A stretch of DNA of 64,000 bases from Saprospiraceae bacterium (GCA_021604865.1 BQJU01000001.1:248001-312000); one strand, 5' to 3'. Positions 8,673 through 17,180 are shown, counted from the stretch's first letter. Translations and numbers: made by a program. Notes: generated from the letters alone by a model not told the origin.

Positions 8673-9770
8673 ATGAAAAGAGTTTATATATACTCACAGA
8701 TTTGTCCATTACTTTTCATGATGGCGTTTATCACTGGTTGTAGCGGACAATCTAATTCAAAGATCACAGACAGCGATAATCTTGAATTTGAGATAATGCC
8801 AAAAGGTGATGTACAAATAGCCAAGTTTGTGGTAGAAATATTTGAGGACAAAAAAGGGAATTTATGGTTTGGAACTATGGCAAAAGGTGTGGCTCGTTAT
8901 GATGGAAAAACACTCACTTACTTTACTACAGAAGACGGATTAAGTGGGAATACTGTTGCGAGTATCGCTGAAGACAAAGCAGGAAATATGTGGTTTGGTA
9001 CTCATGCTGGTCTTTCTAAATATGACGGAAGCACATTTACAAATTTCACAAAAGAAGAGGGCCTGTGCCATGACCGCGTTTCCAAAATCCTGATCGATAA
9101 CGTCGGTGACATGTGGATTGGTACATGGGAAGGCGTTTGCCGATTTAATGGGGTCACTTTCACCGCTTTTCCCCTTCCAATGCCTGATGTAGGAATACCG
9201 GGTTATGTGGAAACCATGAATTGGGTTACCGATATCATGGAAGACAAACAAGGAAACATTTGGTTTTGCCGAAGTGGTTATGGGGTTTGCAAATACAATG
9301 GGGATTCTTTCACACAATTCACGAAAGAGGATGGCCTTTCCTCCAATTGTGTTCAAACGATACAAGAGGACAAGCAGGGCAACATTTGGTTCGGGTCCAG
9401 AGTAGCGGAAAGAGATAATCCTGATGCAGATAAAAGAACGGGGGATGGAGGCCTTAACCGATTTGATGGCAAAACGTTTATTCAATATCCGGAACTGGAA
9501 GGTCTTAGCAAAAATGACGTTTACACCGTCTATGAGGATAAAACGGGGAATATTTGGATCGGCGCAACAGGTGTTGGCATTTATCGCTACGATGGGGAAG
9601 CATTCGATATATACAAAGGAACAGACCGGATGGACCTGACCTATGGTTTTGGTGTGCAAAGCATTTTGGAAGATAGCCATGGCACGTTTTGGTTCGGATT
9701 CTCCGGGGGGCTTTTTAGGCTTAGCGGCTCATCTATTGTTAATGTTACTCAGGATGGTCCCTGGAAGTGA
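8673..9770 (+). CDS. Lipoprotein with two-component-regulator propeller repeats
   Basis: Predicted lipoprotein: the N-terminal hydrophobic stretch ends in the lipobox-like ITGCSG (Cys about 23). The remaining ~340 residues are tandem Reg_prop repeats, the blades of the sensor beta-propeller of hybrid two-component systems. Examples are EDKKGNLWFGTMAKGVARYD, EDKAGNMWFGTHAGLSKYDG and EDKQGNIWFGS; about seven repeats of the form EDxxGNxWFG, YDG, F and EGL are visible. There is no membrane helix, kinase or DNA-binding domain after the propeller. It is therefore a free-standing propeller, perhaps a glycan- or ligand-binding surface protein. No partner kinase is adjacent; the nearest regulator is the AraC gene that converges with it. 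Confidence 0.85.
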   Translation: MKRVYIYSQICPLLFMMAFITGCSGQSNSKITDSDNLEFEIMPKGDVQIAKFVVEIFEDKKGNLWFGTMAKGVARYDGKTLTYFTTEDGLSGNTVASIAEDKAGNMWFGTHAGLSKYDGSTFTNFTKEEGLCHDRVSKILIDNVGDMWIGTWEGVCRFNGVTFTAFPLPMPDVGIPGYVETMNWVTDIMEDKQGNIWFCRSGYGVCKYNGDSFTQFTKEDGLSSNCVQTIQEDKQGNIWFGSRVAERDNPDADKRTGDGGLNRFDGKTFIQYPELEGLSKNDVYTVYEDKTGNIWIGATGVGIYRYDGEAFDIYKGTDRMDLTYGFGVQSILEDSHGTFWFGFSGGLFRLSGSSIVNVTQDGPWK

Positions 9771-9806
9771 AGTTTATGTGCATTTTTGGCCATTAACAAT
9801 CATTTT

Positions 9807-10670
9807 TTAGCTTGCACAAACGGGTACGTCGCCTTTTTTAAAAGTCTGAATGGTCATATCGTAATTCTTTTTGAATGTTTTGGATAAATGACTTGAATCC
9901 GTAAATCCTAGCATATCGGCGACTTCTTTTATGGAATATTCACTATGCTTAAAATAGTTTTCTGCTAGTTTCAATTTTGATTTGATGATGTACTCCTGAA
10001 AGGAATATTCTGAATGTTTTTTGAAATATTCGCTAAAATATGTTGGGGCGATATTAAACTCGTTGGACAAATTTTCAAGAGTAATCTTTTGTTTGTCATA
10101 TAAGTTGTGCTGAATATATCGGATGATCTCACCAAATTTATAATCCTTGCTATGCCCTTCATCTACATACCTTCTTTCAATATTCCGTGCTAGAATATTT
10201 AAGATGCTTACCATTAGGCTCTCTATGATCGTTTCCGAATAATCATCTTTGGACAAGTATTCGTGATGAATTTGTTTGATTAAATTGACCAATAGTTCTC
10301 TTTCCAAACAGGATCGAGTCTTAAGGATGTCACCCGCAACTTTGTTGTAATTGGATAAGACATAGGATAATTTTTTAAACCAGTCACGGTAATTCCCGTT
10401 TAAGGCCTCTTTTGAAAAGTACAGGTCTGTAAAACGGATAAAATAAAAGGTAGTCTTCTCCTTGATCTTAAAAGAGTGACAGTCCAAAGGGGGCAAAAGA
10501 AATATGTTTCCACTTGTATATGGAAACGCTACTTGATTGATACACTGTTGTCCTTCTCCCTTATCTATATACACCAATTCAAAAAAATTATGCTTGTGGG
10601 GCCGTTTTTCCCAACTTTCTAACTCTTCGATATGTATTTCAAAAGGTTTGTATGTTTGCTCTATGTACAT
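9807..10670 (-). CDS. AraC family transcriptional regulator
   Basis: The 287-residue product has an N-terminal cupin-like sensor region (about 15-90, with KHNFFELVYIDKGEGQQCI) and a C-terminal pair of helix-turn-helix motifs (about 180-280). The second shows the AraC signature SIKEVADMLGFTDSSHLSKT followed by FKK. It likely binds a small molecule and switches a nearby promoter. It is divergent from the dehydrogenase at 10863 across a 192-nt gap, the usual layout for a regulator and its target. The region is clearly AT-rich (18 G/C in the 60 nt at 10081-10140), unlike housekeeping genes here (28 of 60 at 4381-4440), which hints at a different origin. Confidence 0.9.
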   Translation of the reverse strand: MYIEQTYKPFEIHIEELESWEKRPHKHNFFELVYIDKGEGQQCINQVAFPYTSGNIFLLPPLDCHSFKIKEKTTFYFIRFTDLYFSKEALNGNYRDWFKKLSYVLSNYNKVAGDILKTRSCLERELLVNLIKQIHHEYLSKDDYSETIIESLMVSILNILARNIERRYVDEGHSKDYKFGEIIRYIQHNLYDKQKITLENLSNEFNIAPTYFSEYFKKHSEYSFQEYIIKSKLKLAENYFKHSEYSIKEVADMLGFTDSSHLSKTFKKNYDMTIQTFKKGDVPVCAS

Positions 10671-10804
10671 AATTTTACTTTTTTAGCTTGAAATGGCATC
10701 AAATATAGCAACTGTTTTAGGCACAAGCCTAATATTTATCCAATAAACCTTTTTTTATACAATTAATACTTGTTTTGATACCTGAGAGTTGTTGGATAAC
10801 CCTA

Positions 10805-10812
10805 TATCTTTG
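10805..10812 (+). promoter_or_regulatory. Candidate -7 box for the dehydrogenase-kefFC operon
   Basis: TATCTTTG matches TAnnTTTG exactly, 50 nt before the ATG at 10863, in the gap between the AraC regulator and its presumed target. No well-spaced -33 TTTG is seen, which would fit a promoter needing an activator such as the AraC protein. The latter is inference. Confidence 0.42.
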
Positions 10813-10862
10813 CATCAATATTTTAGGATTCTTTGATAGGTAATAAAAACATTGAATAAAAA

Positions 10863-11879
10863 ATGATGAAAGCAATAGGATTTAAACAATCGCTACCCAT
10901 TACAGAAAAGGAGAGTTTTATCGAGTTTGAAACTAAAAAGCCGACTCCAACTGGATATGATCTTTTGGTGAAAATTTCGGCAATCTCTGTAAACCCAGTC
11001 GATTTTAAGATTAGGCAAAACGCTGCAAAAGATAGTGTACTCGACACCCCAAAAATCATTGGCTGGGATGCTGTTGGAACGGTGGAGGCAGTAGGCGACA
11101 AAACTTCAAGATTCAAAGTGGGTGACGAAGTTTATTATGCTGGCGATATAACTAGAAGTGGTAGCAATGCTGAATTTCAGCTTATTGATGAGCGCATCGT
11201 GGGTCATAAGCCTAAAAGTTTGAGTATCGCTGAAGCTGCAGCTATTCCATTAACAGGATTGACGGCCTACGAATCACTTTTTGACCGTATTAAAGTGAAT
11301 CGGGAAACAGACAAAGGAAAAACGGTCTTGATTTTAGCCGGTGCCGGTGGCGTAGGTTCTATAGCCATTCAGCTTGCTAAAAAGGTAGGAAATCTTAAGG
11401 TAATTGCAACAGCCTCAAGACCAGATTCTATACAATGGTGCAAGGACTTGGGAGCTGATTTTGTGGTAAATCACCATAATTTAAAAGAAGAGCTTGAAAA
11501 AATAGGCCATAGCCAGGTGGATTACATTTTGGATTTTGTAGACTTGGAAGGCTATTGGGAAACGGCTGCTGAGGTTATTAAACCACAAGGACATATCGTT
11601 TCGATTACCGGTAGTAGCAAACCGTTGAATCTGGATTTGCTCAAAAGTAAAAGTGTGTCCTTTTCATGGGAATTAATGTACACGCGGTCAATGTTCACTA
11701 CAGATGATATAGATAGGCAGCACCAAATCCTAAATGAAATAGCAGATTTGCTGGATGCCGGAACGCTGAAAACAACTTTGACAACTACCCTGGAGGGTTT
11801 TACCGTGGACAATCTTAAAAAAGCGCACAAAATGCAGGAGTCTGGAAAGACCATCGGTAAAACGGTTATTCAATTTTAG
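10863..11879 (+). CDS. Zinc-type alcohol dehydrogenase-like / quinone oxidoreductase (MDR superfamily)
   Basis: Predicted NADPH-dependent reductase of the zinc-independent branch of the medium-chain dehydrogenases (QOR or enoyl-reductase type). The 338-residue product has the GroES-like N-terminal domain (AISVNPVDFKIRQ, about 40-52; IIGWDAVGTVEAVG, about 64-77) and a Rossmann domain with VLILAGAGGVGSIAIQLAKK (about 155-174), the cofactor loop. The cysteines and histidines of a catalytic zinc site are not in place. It is divergent from an AraC regulator and followed by a remnant ORF and kefF-kefC, so a role in reducing quinones or alpha,beta-unsaturated carbonyls is plausible. ATG at 10863 (one codon before a second ATG) gives normal length. 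Confidence 0.88.
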   Translation: MMKAIGFKQSLPITEKESFIEFETKKPTPTGYDLLVKISAISVNPVDFKIRQNAAKDSVLDTPKIIGWDAVGTVEAVGDKTSRFKVGDEVYYAGDITRSGSNAEFQLIDERIVGHKPKSLSIAEAAAIPLTGLTAYESLFDRIKVNRETDKGKTVLILAGAGGVGSIAIQLAKKVGNLKVIATASRPDSIQWCKDLGADFVVNHHNLKEELEKIGHSQVDYILDFVDLEGYWETAAEVIKPQGHIVSITGSSKPLNLDLLKSKSVSFSWELMYTRSMFTTDDIDRQHQILNEIADLLDAGTLKTTLTTTLEGFTVDNLKKAHKMQESGKTIGKTVIQF

Positions 11880-11902
11880 AAAAAATAATCGATCCAGTGG
11901 TC

Positions 11903-11971
11903 ATGAAAAACATCCTAATGGCAGGAAGCATTGATGGCATAGGAAAACTTGCCAAAGAACTATATATTTAA
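11903..11971 (+). pseudogene. Vestige of a short-chain dehydrogenase N-terminus (22 codons)
   Basis: An ATG-initiated 22-codon frame between the dehydrogenase and kefF reads MKNILMAGSIDGIGKLAKEL plus two residues. This resembles the first beta-strand and cofactor loop of SDR enzymes (hydrophobic strand, then TGxxxGIG, then a helix), but the loop is altered to AGSIDGIG and the frame stops at once. The rest of an SDR gene is missing. It could also be a translated leader peptide or chance; the resemblance is by eye only. Confidence 0.35.
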
Positions 11972-11974
11972 TGC

Positions 11975-12580
11975 ATGAAAAGAGTATTAATTTTGTTTGC
12001 TCACCCAAAGTTTGAACAATCCAGGACGAATAAGGCACTGGTGCAGAAGGTCAATAACAGAGAAGGGGTGACGTTTCATGACTTATATGAACGCTATCCA
12101 GACTTTAATATAGATGTGTCCCTTGAGAAAAAACTTTTAGAGCGACATGATGTTGTCGTCTGGCATCATCCATTTTACTGGTACAATTGTCCGCCATTAA
12201 TGAAACAATGGATTGATGTTGTTTTAGAATTTGGTTGGGCATACGGTCCTCAAGGTAATGCATTGGAGACTAAAAAGTGTTTGAATGTAATTACAACCGG
12301 TGGATCCAGGGATATCTATTGCTCCGAGGGTAATAACCATTATTCAGTAAATGAGTTTTTACGGCCATTCGAACAAACAGCGCGACTTTGCGGAATGCAA
12401 TACCTTCCACCATTTGCAGTAATGGGAACACATAAGCTATCTACTCAGGAGCTGAATCATCATACTCATCAATACGAGCTATTAATGGATTTTCTACAAA
12501 AGGATATGCCCGTTGGAGACGTAGAAAATTGTGCATTCCTGAATGATATGCCCGAATTAAATAAAAATAACGCTACATGA
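11975..12580 (+). CDS. kefF: KefF-like NAD(P)H oxidoreductase, ancillary to KefC
   Basis: Flavodoxin-fold FMN reductase of the NQO1/KefF/MdaB family (Flavodoxin_2), 201 residues. Seen: the FMN-binding N-terminus MKRVLILFAHPKFEQSRTNK, HHPFYWYNCPPLMKQWID (about 67-84), FGWAYGP (about 89-95) and the TTGGS loop (about 107-111), as expected. In enterobacteria KefF binds KefC and is needed for full potassium-efflux activity, and it also reduces quinones. Its stop overlaps the start of kefC by 4 nt (ATGA at 12577-12580), indicating translational coupling and a functional pair. Confidence 0.9.
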   Translation: MKRVLILFAHPKFEQSRTNKALVQKVNNREGVTFHDLYERYPDFNIDVSLEKKLLERHDVVVWHHPFYWYNCPPLMKQWIDVVLEFGWAYGPQGNALETKKCLNVITTGGSRDIYCSEGNNHYSVNEFLRPFEQTARLCGMQYLPPFAVMGTHKLSTQELNHHTHQYELLMDFLQKDMPVGDVENCAFLNDMPELNKNNAT

Positions 12581-14448
12581 GTGGTAGTATCCTTATTCAA
12601 GCAATTGTTTTTCTCGCCGGAGCAATTATTTGCGTGCCTTTAGCTAAGAAGCTCGGACTAAGCTCCGTACTGGGTTATTTATTAGCCGGAATACTCATTG
12701 GGCCCTACATGTTAGGTTTTGTTGGGGAGGAAGGAGACGACATTCTGCATTTTGCTGAATTTGGAGTGGTCATGATGCTTTTCCTTATTGGCCTGGAGAT
12801 AGAACCTAAGAACTTTTGGAAAATGAGAAAAACCATTCTGGGAATGGGAGGGGCTCAGGTTGTTTTGACCATCATTGTTTCCTGTTTGGTATTGATCTTG
12901 ATGGATCTTGATTGGAAAGTTGCCTTGACCATTTCTATGGCCGTAGCGCTTTCTTCCACCGCCATTACCCTCCAGACCATTAAGGAAAAGGGCCTATTTG
13001 ATACAGTCTATGGAACTTCTTCGTTTTCGATTCTGCTTTTTCAGGATATTATCGTCATACTGATGTTGGCGGTCATTCCTTTATTGTCAAACGTTGAAAA
13101 TGCCCCTGCAACTGACGACCATAGCAGTGCTACTTTTCTGCTTGAAAATTTACCCTTGGGGTTTCAGGCAGCTGCCATTATGCTATCAGTTGTCTTTGTG
13201 ATTGTGGCCGGCCGTTACCTCATTGTTCCTATTATGAGACGTGTAGCAACCACACGAGTCAGAGAATTGCTTACAGCATCCGCATTGCTAATAGTACTTG
13301 GCATCACTTATCTGATGGAACTTGTTGGTTTAAGTCCTGCGCTGGGCGCTTTTCTGGGAGGAGTGGTATTAGCAACCAGCGAATTTAAGCACGAACTGGA
13401 AAGTACGCTTGAACCATTTAAAGGTTTACTTCTGGGGCTGTTCTTTATGGCAGTAGGAGCCTCTATTAATTTTATTGTGATTGGAGATAACCCTTTAATG
13501 ATTGGAGGACTTGTCGTTGGGGTGATCGCATTAAAGGCCATCATCTTATTCGTGGTTGCTACCATGTTTAAACTGAAAATTGATCAAAAATTGCTCTTGG
13601 CTATTGGACTGGCACAAATCGGTGAGTTTGCATTTGTTCTCCTTTCTTTCGCCTTTCAATTGAACATTTTAGATAGTGTACAGCTTGATGTGATGTTGGT
13701 GGTAACGGCACTCACGATGACTCTTGCACCAATTCTCGGGATGGTAAATGAACGATTGGTCTTACCGCGAATTGGAACGAAAGAATATGAAAAAAGGCCA
13801 ATCGATCACATCGCAAAGACGCATAAAGTCATATTAGTAGGGTTTGGCCATTTTGGCAGTACCGTAGGACGATTTCTTAGAGCCTCAGGAATTGAAGCCA
13901 CCATCCTTGATCAGGATTCAAACCGTGTAGATCTGTTGAGAAAGATGGGATTTGAGGTGTATTACGGGGATGCAACAAGAATGGATCTATTAGAATCAGC
14001 TGGAATCTCAGAAGCCAAGATTTTGATCTGTGCGATCGATGATCCGGATACAACAATCTATTTGGCAAAAATGCTAAAAGAGAAATACCCACAAGTAAAA
14101 TTAATGGTCCGTGCAAAAAACCGAAACGATGCCTATGAGTTACTAAACCTGGGTATTGAAAACGTATATCGGGAGTCGCTTGAAACTTCTGTCAAACTTG
14201 CCGGCGATGTGTTACACGATATGGGATTTAGAAAATATACGGTTCATAGACAAGCTCAAAAATTTATCCAATATGATGAGGAAAGCCTCAGAAGATTAGC
14301 GGAAGAATCAAAGGTTAACGATGAATATATTTTTAGGGTCAGAGAGGAGATCGAGCAGCAAGAGAAACAGTTAGAAGAAGATTTGAAAAGAGGATTAATT
14401 GAAAATGATAAGCAATGGGATAGTGAACTAATGCGATTAAGGGAGTAA
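12577..14448 (+). CDS. kefC: KefB/KefC-type potassium:proton antiporter (CPA2 family)
   Basis: Inner-membrane K+/H+ antiporter. In proteobacteria it is held closed by glutathione and opened by glutathione adducts, acidifying the cytoplasm as protection against electrophiles. The 623-residue product has about 12 membrane segments (1-400) with the Na_H_exchanger signature FLIGLEIEPKNFW (about 70-82). An RCK/TrkA-N nucleotide-binding domain begins at about 415 with VILVGFGHFGSTVGRFL, followed by YGDATRMDLLESAGI and a charged C-terminal tail. It is coupled to kefF by a 4-nt overlap. Whether this organism uses glutathione is unknown, so the gating ligand may differ. Length and domain order match KefC. 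Confidence 0.92.
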   Translation: MSGSILIQAIVFLAGAIICVPLAKKLGLSSVLGYLLAGILIGPYMLGFVGEEGDDILHFAEFGVVMMLFLIGLEIEPKNFWKMRKTILGMGGAQVVLTIIVSCLVLILMDLDWKVALTISMAVALSSTAITLQTIKEKGLFDTVYGTSSFSILLFQDIIVILMLAVIPLLSNVENAPATDDHSSATFLLENLPLGFQAAAIMLSVVFVIVAGRYLIVPIMRRVATTRVRELLTASALLIVLGITYLMELVGLSPALGAFLGGVVLATSEFKHELESTLEPFKGLLLGLFFMAVGASINFIVIGDNPLMIGGLVVGVIALKAIILFVVATMFKLKIDQKLLLAIGLAQIGEFAFVLLSFAFQLNILDSVQLDVMLVVTALTMTLAPILGMVNERLVLPRIGTKEYEKRPIDHIAKTHKVILVGFGHFGSTVGRFLRASGIEATILDQDSNRVDLLRKMGFEVYYGDATRMDLLESAGISEAKILICAIDDPDTTIYLAKMLKEKYPQVKLMVRAKNRNDAYELLNLGIENVYRESLETSVKLAGDVLHDMGFRKYTVHRQAQKFIQYDEESLRRLAEESKVNDEYIFRVREEIEQQEKQLEEDLKRGLIENDKQWDSELMRLRE

Positions 14449-14477
14449 ATAGTTACATTTTTGTAATTTTGTCAGAT

Positions 14478-14554
14478 TAAGTGCCTGTTTGGAGGTCAAC
14501 CTTAGGCTTGCGCTGAAGCTTCAGCGTAGGAGCATGGGCTACAAACAAGCACTA
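14478..14554. repeat. Inverted-repeat element (CATGTTTGGAGGTC family)
   Basis: About 77 bp. The left end TTAAGTGCCTGTTTGGAGG pairs imperfectly with the right end GCTACAAACAAGCACTAA. The inner sequence (CTTAGGCTTGCGCTGAAGCT) closely matches the start of the compound copy at 5780-5805. The centre is a perfect 16-bp palindrome, CGCTGAAGCTTCAGCG (14511-14526). It lies downstream of kefC and upstream of marC and could act as a terminator or RNA-stabilising hairpin. Confidence 0.75.
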
Positions 14555-14586
14555 ACAGGGCCTAGCCCCAAAGTATTAAATTTTAA

Positions 14587-15204
14587 ATGGATAGTTATCT
14601 AACTTTTTCTATAACTGTTTTTGCTGGCTTTTTTGCCATTATGAACCCTATAGGAGGAATTCCCGTCTTTTTATCTTTGGTACAAGGAGCAGGCAAAACG
14701 GAAAAGAAAAAGATCGCTAAAAGAGCGACCCGCATTGCGTTTATTATCGGATTGGCATTTATAATTTTAGGAACTTATATATTCAGCTTCTTTGGCATTA
14801 CCTTGCCAGCTTTTAAAATTACAGGCGGAATAATACTTTTCTATACTGGTTTTGAAATGTTGCAATCAAAAAAATCAGGTGTAAAGCATCTGAGAGACGT
14901 AAATATTGATGAAAATCTAGCTGTGTCGCCTCTTGCTATCCCGCTTTTAGCAGGCCCGGGAACCATTGTTACAGCAATGAACTTTGTCAGTAATGCTAAT
15001 TTTACACGTATCGGGATAGTGATCCTAATCTTTGCTTTGATCTGTTATCTCAACTATTTGGCTTTTAAACTAAGCGATTACCTTACAGAGAAAATTGGTG
15101 ACAATGTAATAACCGTATTTGGGAAAATAATGGGATTAATTATTGCTATTATCGGTACCACAATGATCCTTGAAGGAATAAAAGTTAGCTTCGATATGGG
15201 TTAA
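14587..15204 (+). CDS. MarC family integral membrane protein
   Basis: Member of the MarC/UPF0056 (NAAT) family; the function is not well settled, although some relatives are linked to amino-acid transport and the former link to multiple antibiotic resistance was not upheld. The 205-residue product has six predicted membrane segments, with the characteristic FFAIMNPIGGIPVFLSL (about 15-31), KITGGIILFYTGFEML (about 77-92) and PLAIPLLAGPGTI (about 116-128). The ATG at 14587 directly opens the first membrane segment. It is separated from kefC by a repeat element and followed after 51 nt by a SnoaL-like gene. Confidence 0.92.
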   Translation: MDSYLTFSITVFAGFFAIMNPIGGIPVFLSLVQGAGKTEKKKIAKRATRIAFIIGLAFIILGTYIFSFFGITLPAFKITGGIILFYTGFEMLQSKKSGVKHLRDVNIDENLAVSPLAIPLLAGPGTIVTAMNFVSNANFTRIGIVILIFALICYLNYLAFKLSDYLTEKIGDNVITVFGKIMGLIIAIIGTTMILEGIKVSFDMG

Positions 15205-15255
15205 AATTTAGACCTGCTATCCAAACCAAAAGACTCCTACACAACTCACACACAC

Positions 15256-15633
15256 ATGAACTTAGAGAAGAATAAAAAGAATGCTATTGCTTTCTACAAA
15301 ACTGCCTATGAAGGCAACCCTAAAGAAGCTATTGAGAAATATGTTGGGGAAGAATACATTCAGCACAACCCGGATGTTGCTAATGGCACTTTGGGGTTCA
15401 TTGATTATTTCGAAAGAATGCAAAGAGAATATCCCGAAAAATCAATTGAGTTTGTACGGTGTATTGCCGAGGGTGATTTAGTAGCGTTGCACACCCACCA
15501 AACATGGCCAGGCAATGATGAATATGTCACAATGGACTTTTTTAGATTTGATGAAAATGGAAAGATATGTGAACATTGGGATGCCATTCAACAAGTGCCA
15601 AAAAGCTTTGCGAATCAAAACGGGATGTTTTAG
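15256..15633 (+). CDS. SnoaL-like / NTF2-fold protein
   Basis: A 125-residue cytoplasmic protein with the SnoaL-like arrangement: N-terminal helices (NAIAFYKTAYEGNPKEAIEK), then IQHNPDVANG, VRCIAEGDLVALHTHQTWPG, VTMDFFRFDENGKICEHWD and IQQVP. Relatives are often annotated as polyketide-cyclase-like or nuclear transport factor 2 family; the reaction is unknown and many are not cyclases. The conserved His and Asp that line the pocket appear present. It lies 51 nt after marC and may be co-transcribed. The stop is followed directly by a TGTTTGGAGG element end. Confidence 0.85.
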   Translation: MNLEKNKKNAIAFYKTAYEGNPKEAIEKYVGEEYIQHNPDVANGTLGFIDYFERMQREYPEKSIEFVRCIAEGDLVALHTHQTWPGNDEYVTMDFFRFDENGKICEHWDAIQQVPKSFANQNGMF

Positions 15634-15692
15634 TTCCTGTTTGGAGGCCAATTCCGATGCAAGATCTGGGCAAGCTATTTTGGCTGCAAAGA
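15634..15692. repeat. Partial inverted-repeat element (CATGTTTGGAGGTC family)
   Basis: Starts right after the stop at 15633 with CCTGTTTGGAGGCCAA and contains CTATTTTGGCTGCAAAGA. This follows the reverse complement of the intact element at 18568-18636 (CTATTTGGCTGCAAAGGATC), with a short extra segment. The opposite arm is not seen, so this is a degraded copy. Confidence 0.6.
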
Positions 15693-15716
15693 CCCCAAGA
15701 GATTGATCGCTGATAT

Positions 15717-16970
15717 TCACCCACTAGACAGTTCAATATGCTCCGCCGGTAAATTCAGTCGAATTTTCCGTTCCCGTTTTTCAGATATTTCAAAAAGAGC
15801 ATTTTTTAGTGGCAATTCGTGGTGGTTTTTGGTCCAGGCACCCTTGCCAAACAGGCCATCTAGCAGAGCGGTGAGCAACCGTTTAACTTCGTTATAGTCG
15901 CGGATGTCGTATTCCTTCGTGCTGCGGTTATCTCCTTTGGGTTTAATTTCCAGCCAGCCCTCGGGCGTTTCTTTTCGACGAGAAGCAAATTTTAGTAGCA
16001 ACTCATATAGAGCGGGGGTGAGCTGGATGAACTGGTTGTTTTTTTCGGGAATGCCCTGGAGTTGGACGATGTTTTCAAATTTACCCTGTTCATTTTTTTT
16101 CTGTTCCAGTCGAACAAAAAGGCGGTCAGCGGAGGGGATAACATTCTCGGATAATTCTTTTACCCAGCTCAAGGCCAGGGCGAAAAAAATCATAATTAGA
16201 GAGGTCTTAAAAATAGAGGAGAAAAGTGTCAAATCAGTATCAGAAGCTTCCAGCTTATATAACTGTGCCACAAAGGTAATCAGGATACATGCCAAGGAAA
16301 GCCAGGCCAGAATGGTTAGTCTTCGTTTAGCAAAAGACTCCCACAGCACAAAGCCTAAAAATCCCAGGGTCAATATGGCATAATACACATCCAGCTCGCT
16401 AATCAGGGCATAAGTGGTGCCTGAGACCATTTTGCTGATAGTCGGCAATAAGGAAAACAAAAAAGGCAAGCCAATGATATAATGCCAATACCGGGACTGA
16501 ATGATAGGTTCGATGCGTTTGGGAATGTAGCGAAACCAGGGCAAAGCCAGGAGAATAAAGAGGCTGTTAAAGAGGGATAAAATACTGCGCCAGCCCCCCA
16601 TGATGTTGGATTTTTGAAGCTGATATTCTTGTGATCCCTGGAATAACGTCTGGATTTTGGCCAGTTTAGTGGTCAATATTTCATTGGAAAGGCTTTCTTC
16701 ATGTATCAGGCTGCTCAGTTCTTGTTGGAATGGTTGGCTTTGTTGTTTAAATTTGGCAGCATAATAGATTTCAACACCTCCTGAAATACTCCAACACAAA
16801 ACAGAGAGTGCCAACCATACTTGACCAAAATCTTTTTGTCTACGGCCAATATGCCACCATATCGCCATCAGAGCAATGAAAGCAAACAAACAAACCACAA
16901 ATTGCCACCATCCGTAATTAGATAGCAATTGGGTATCAATGATCGGTTGAAAAGTAGAATCATCCATCAC
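15717..16970 (-). CDS. Hypothetical multi-pass membrane protein with cytoplasmic C-terminal domain
   Basis: No family recognised. The 417-residue product has a membrane segment near 22-42, another near 50-70, a loop of about 70 residues rich in Gln/Glu/Ser, then five further segments (about 128-265). A soluble C-terminal domain follows (about 275-417, with LTPALYELLLKFASRRKETP and a DYNEVKRLLTALLDGLFG helix) that could be a winged-helix-like output domain; that is a guess from predicted helix and strand rhythm. It is divergent from the LytTR regulator at 17181 across 210 nt, suggesting a functional link such as sensor and regulator. Its start, MMDDSTFQ at 16970, is the only reasonable one. 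Confidence 0.6.
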   Translation of the reverse strand: MMDDSTFQPIIDTQLLSNYGWWQFVVCLFAFIALMAIWWHIGRRQKDFGQVWLALSVLCWSISGGVEIYYAAKFKQQSQPFQQELSSLIHEESLSNEILTTKLAKIQTLFQGSQEYQLQKSNIMGGWRSILSLFNSLFILLALPWFRYIPKRIEPIIQSRYWHYIIGLPFLFSLLPTISKMVSGTTYALISELDVYYAILTLGFLGFVLWESFAKRRLTILAWLSLACILITFVAQLYKLEASDTDLTLFSSIFKTSLIMIFFALALSWVKELSENVIPSADRLFVRLEQKKNEQGKFENIVQLQGIPEKNNQFIQLTPALYELLLKFASRRKETPEGWLEIKPKGDNRSTKEYDIRDYNEVKRLLTALLDGLFGKGAWTKNHHELPLKNALFEISEKRERKIRLNLPAEHIELSSG

Positions 16971-17093
16971 GCACTAAGATAGAAAAGCATATTAAATAAT
17001 AGAGGAGAGTAGGCATTATTACGGCCAAATAATGCTAGGTGCTCTGCTCCTCTCTTGTATTGGCAGCCCAAATCGATGCTCACAAACCTGGGA

Positions 17094-17125
17094 TTTGCCT
17101 TCCAAGTATATTCTCCTTAACTTTG
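17094..17125 (+). promoter_or_regulatory. Bacteroidota-type promoter of the LytTR gene
   Basis: TTTG (17094-17097) followed after 20 nt by TAACTTTG (17118-17125) matches the Bacteroidota consensus of a -33 TTTG and a -7 TAnnTTTG with normal spacing. The ATG of the LytTR gene is 55 nt downstream. This is the best promoter match in the window. Confidence 0.6.
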
Positions 17126-17180
17126 TGGAGCTTCTATTTTCCCGCCACATCTTTTACCTAACCAACAATTTGGTGTTGTT

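Noticed and set aside
8940-9680. 246-codon open frame on the minus strand
   Set aside because: Antisense to the propeller repeats; its repeats mirror those of the real gene.
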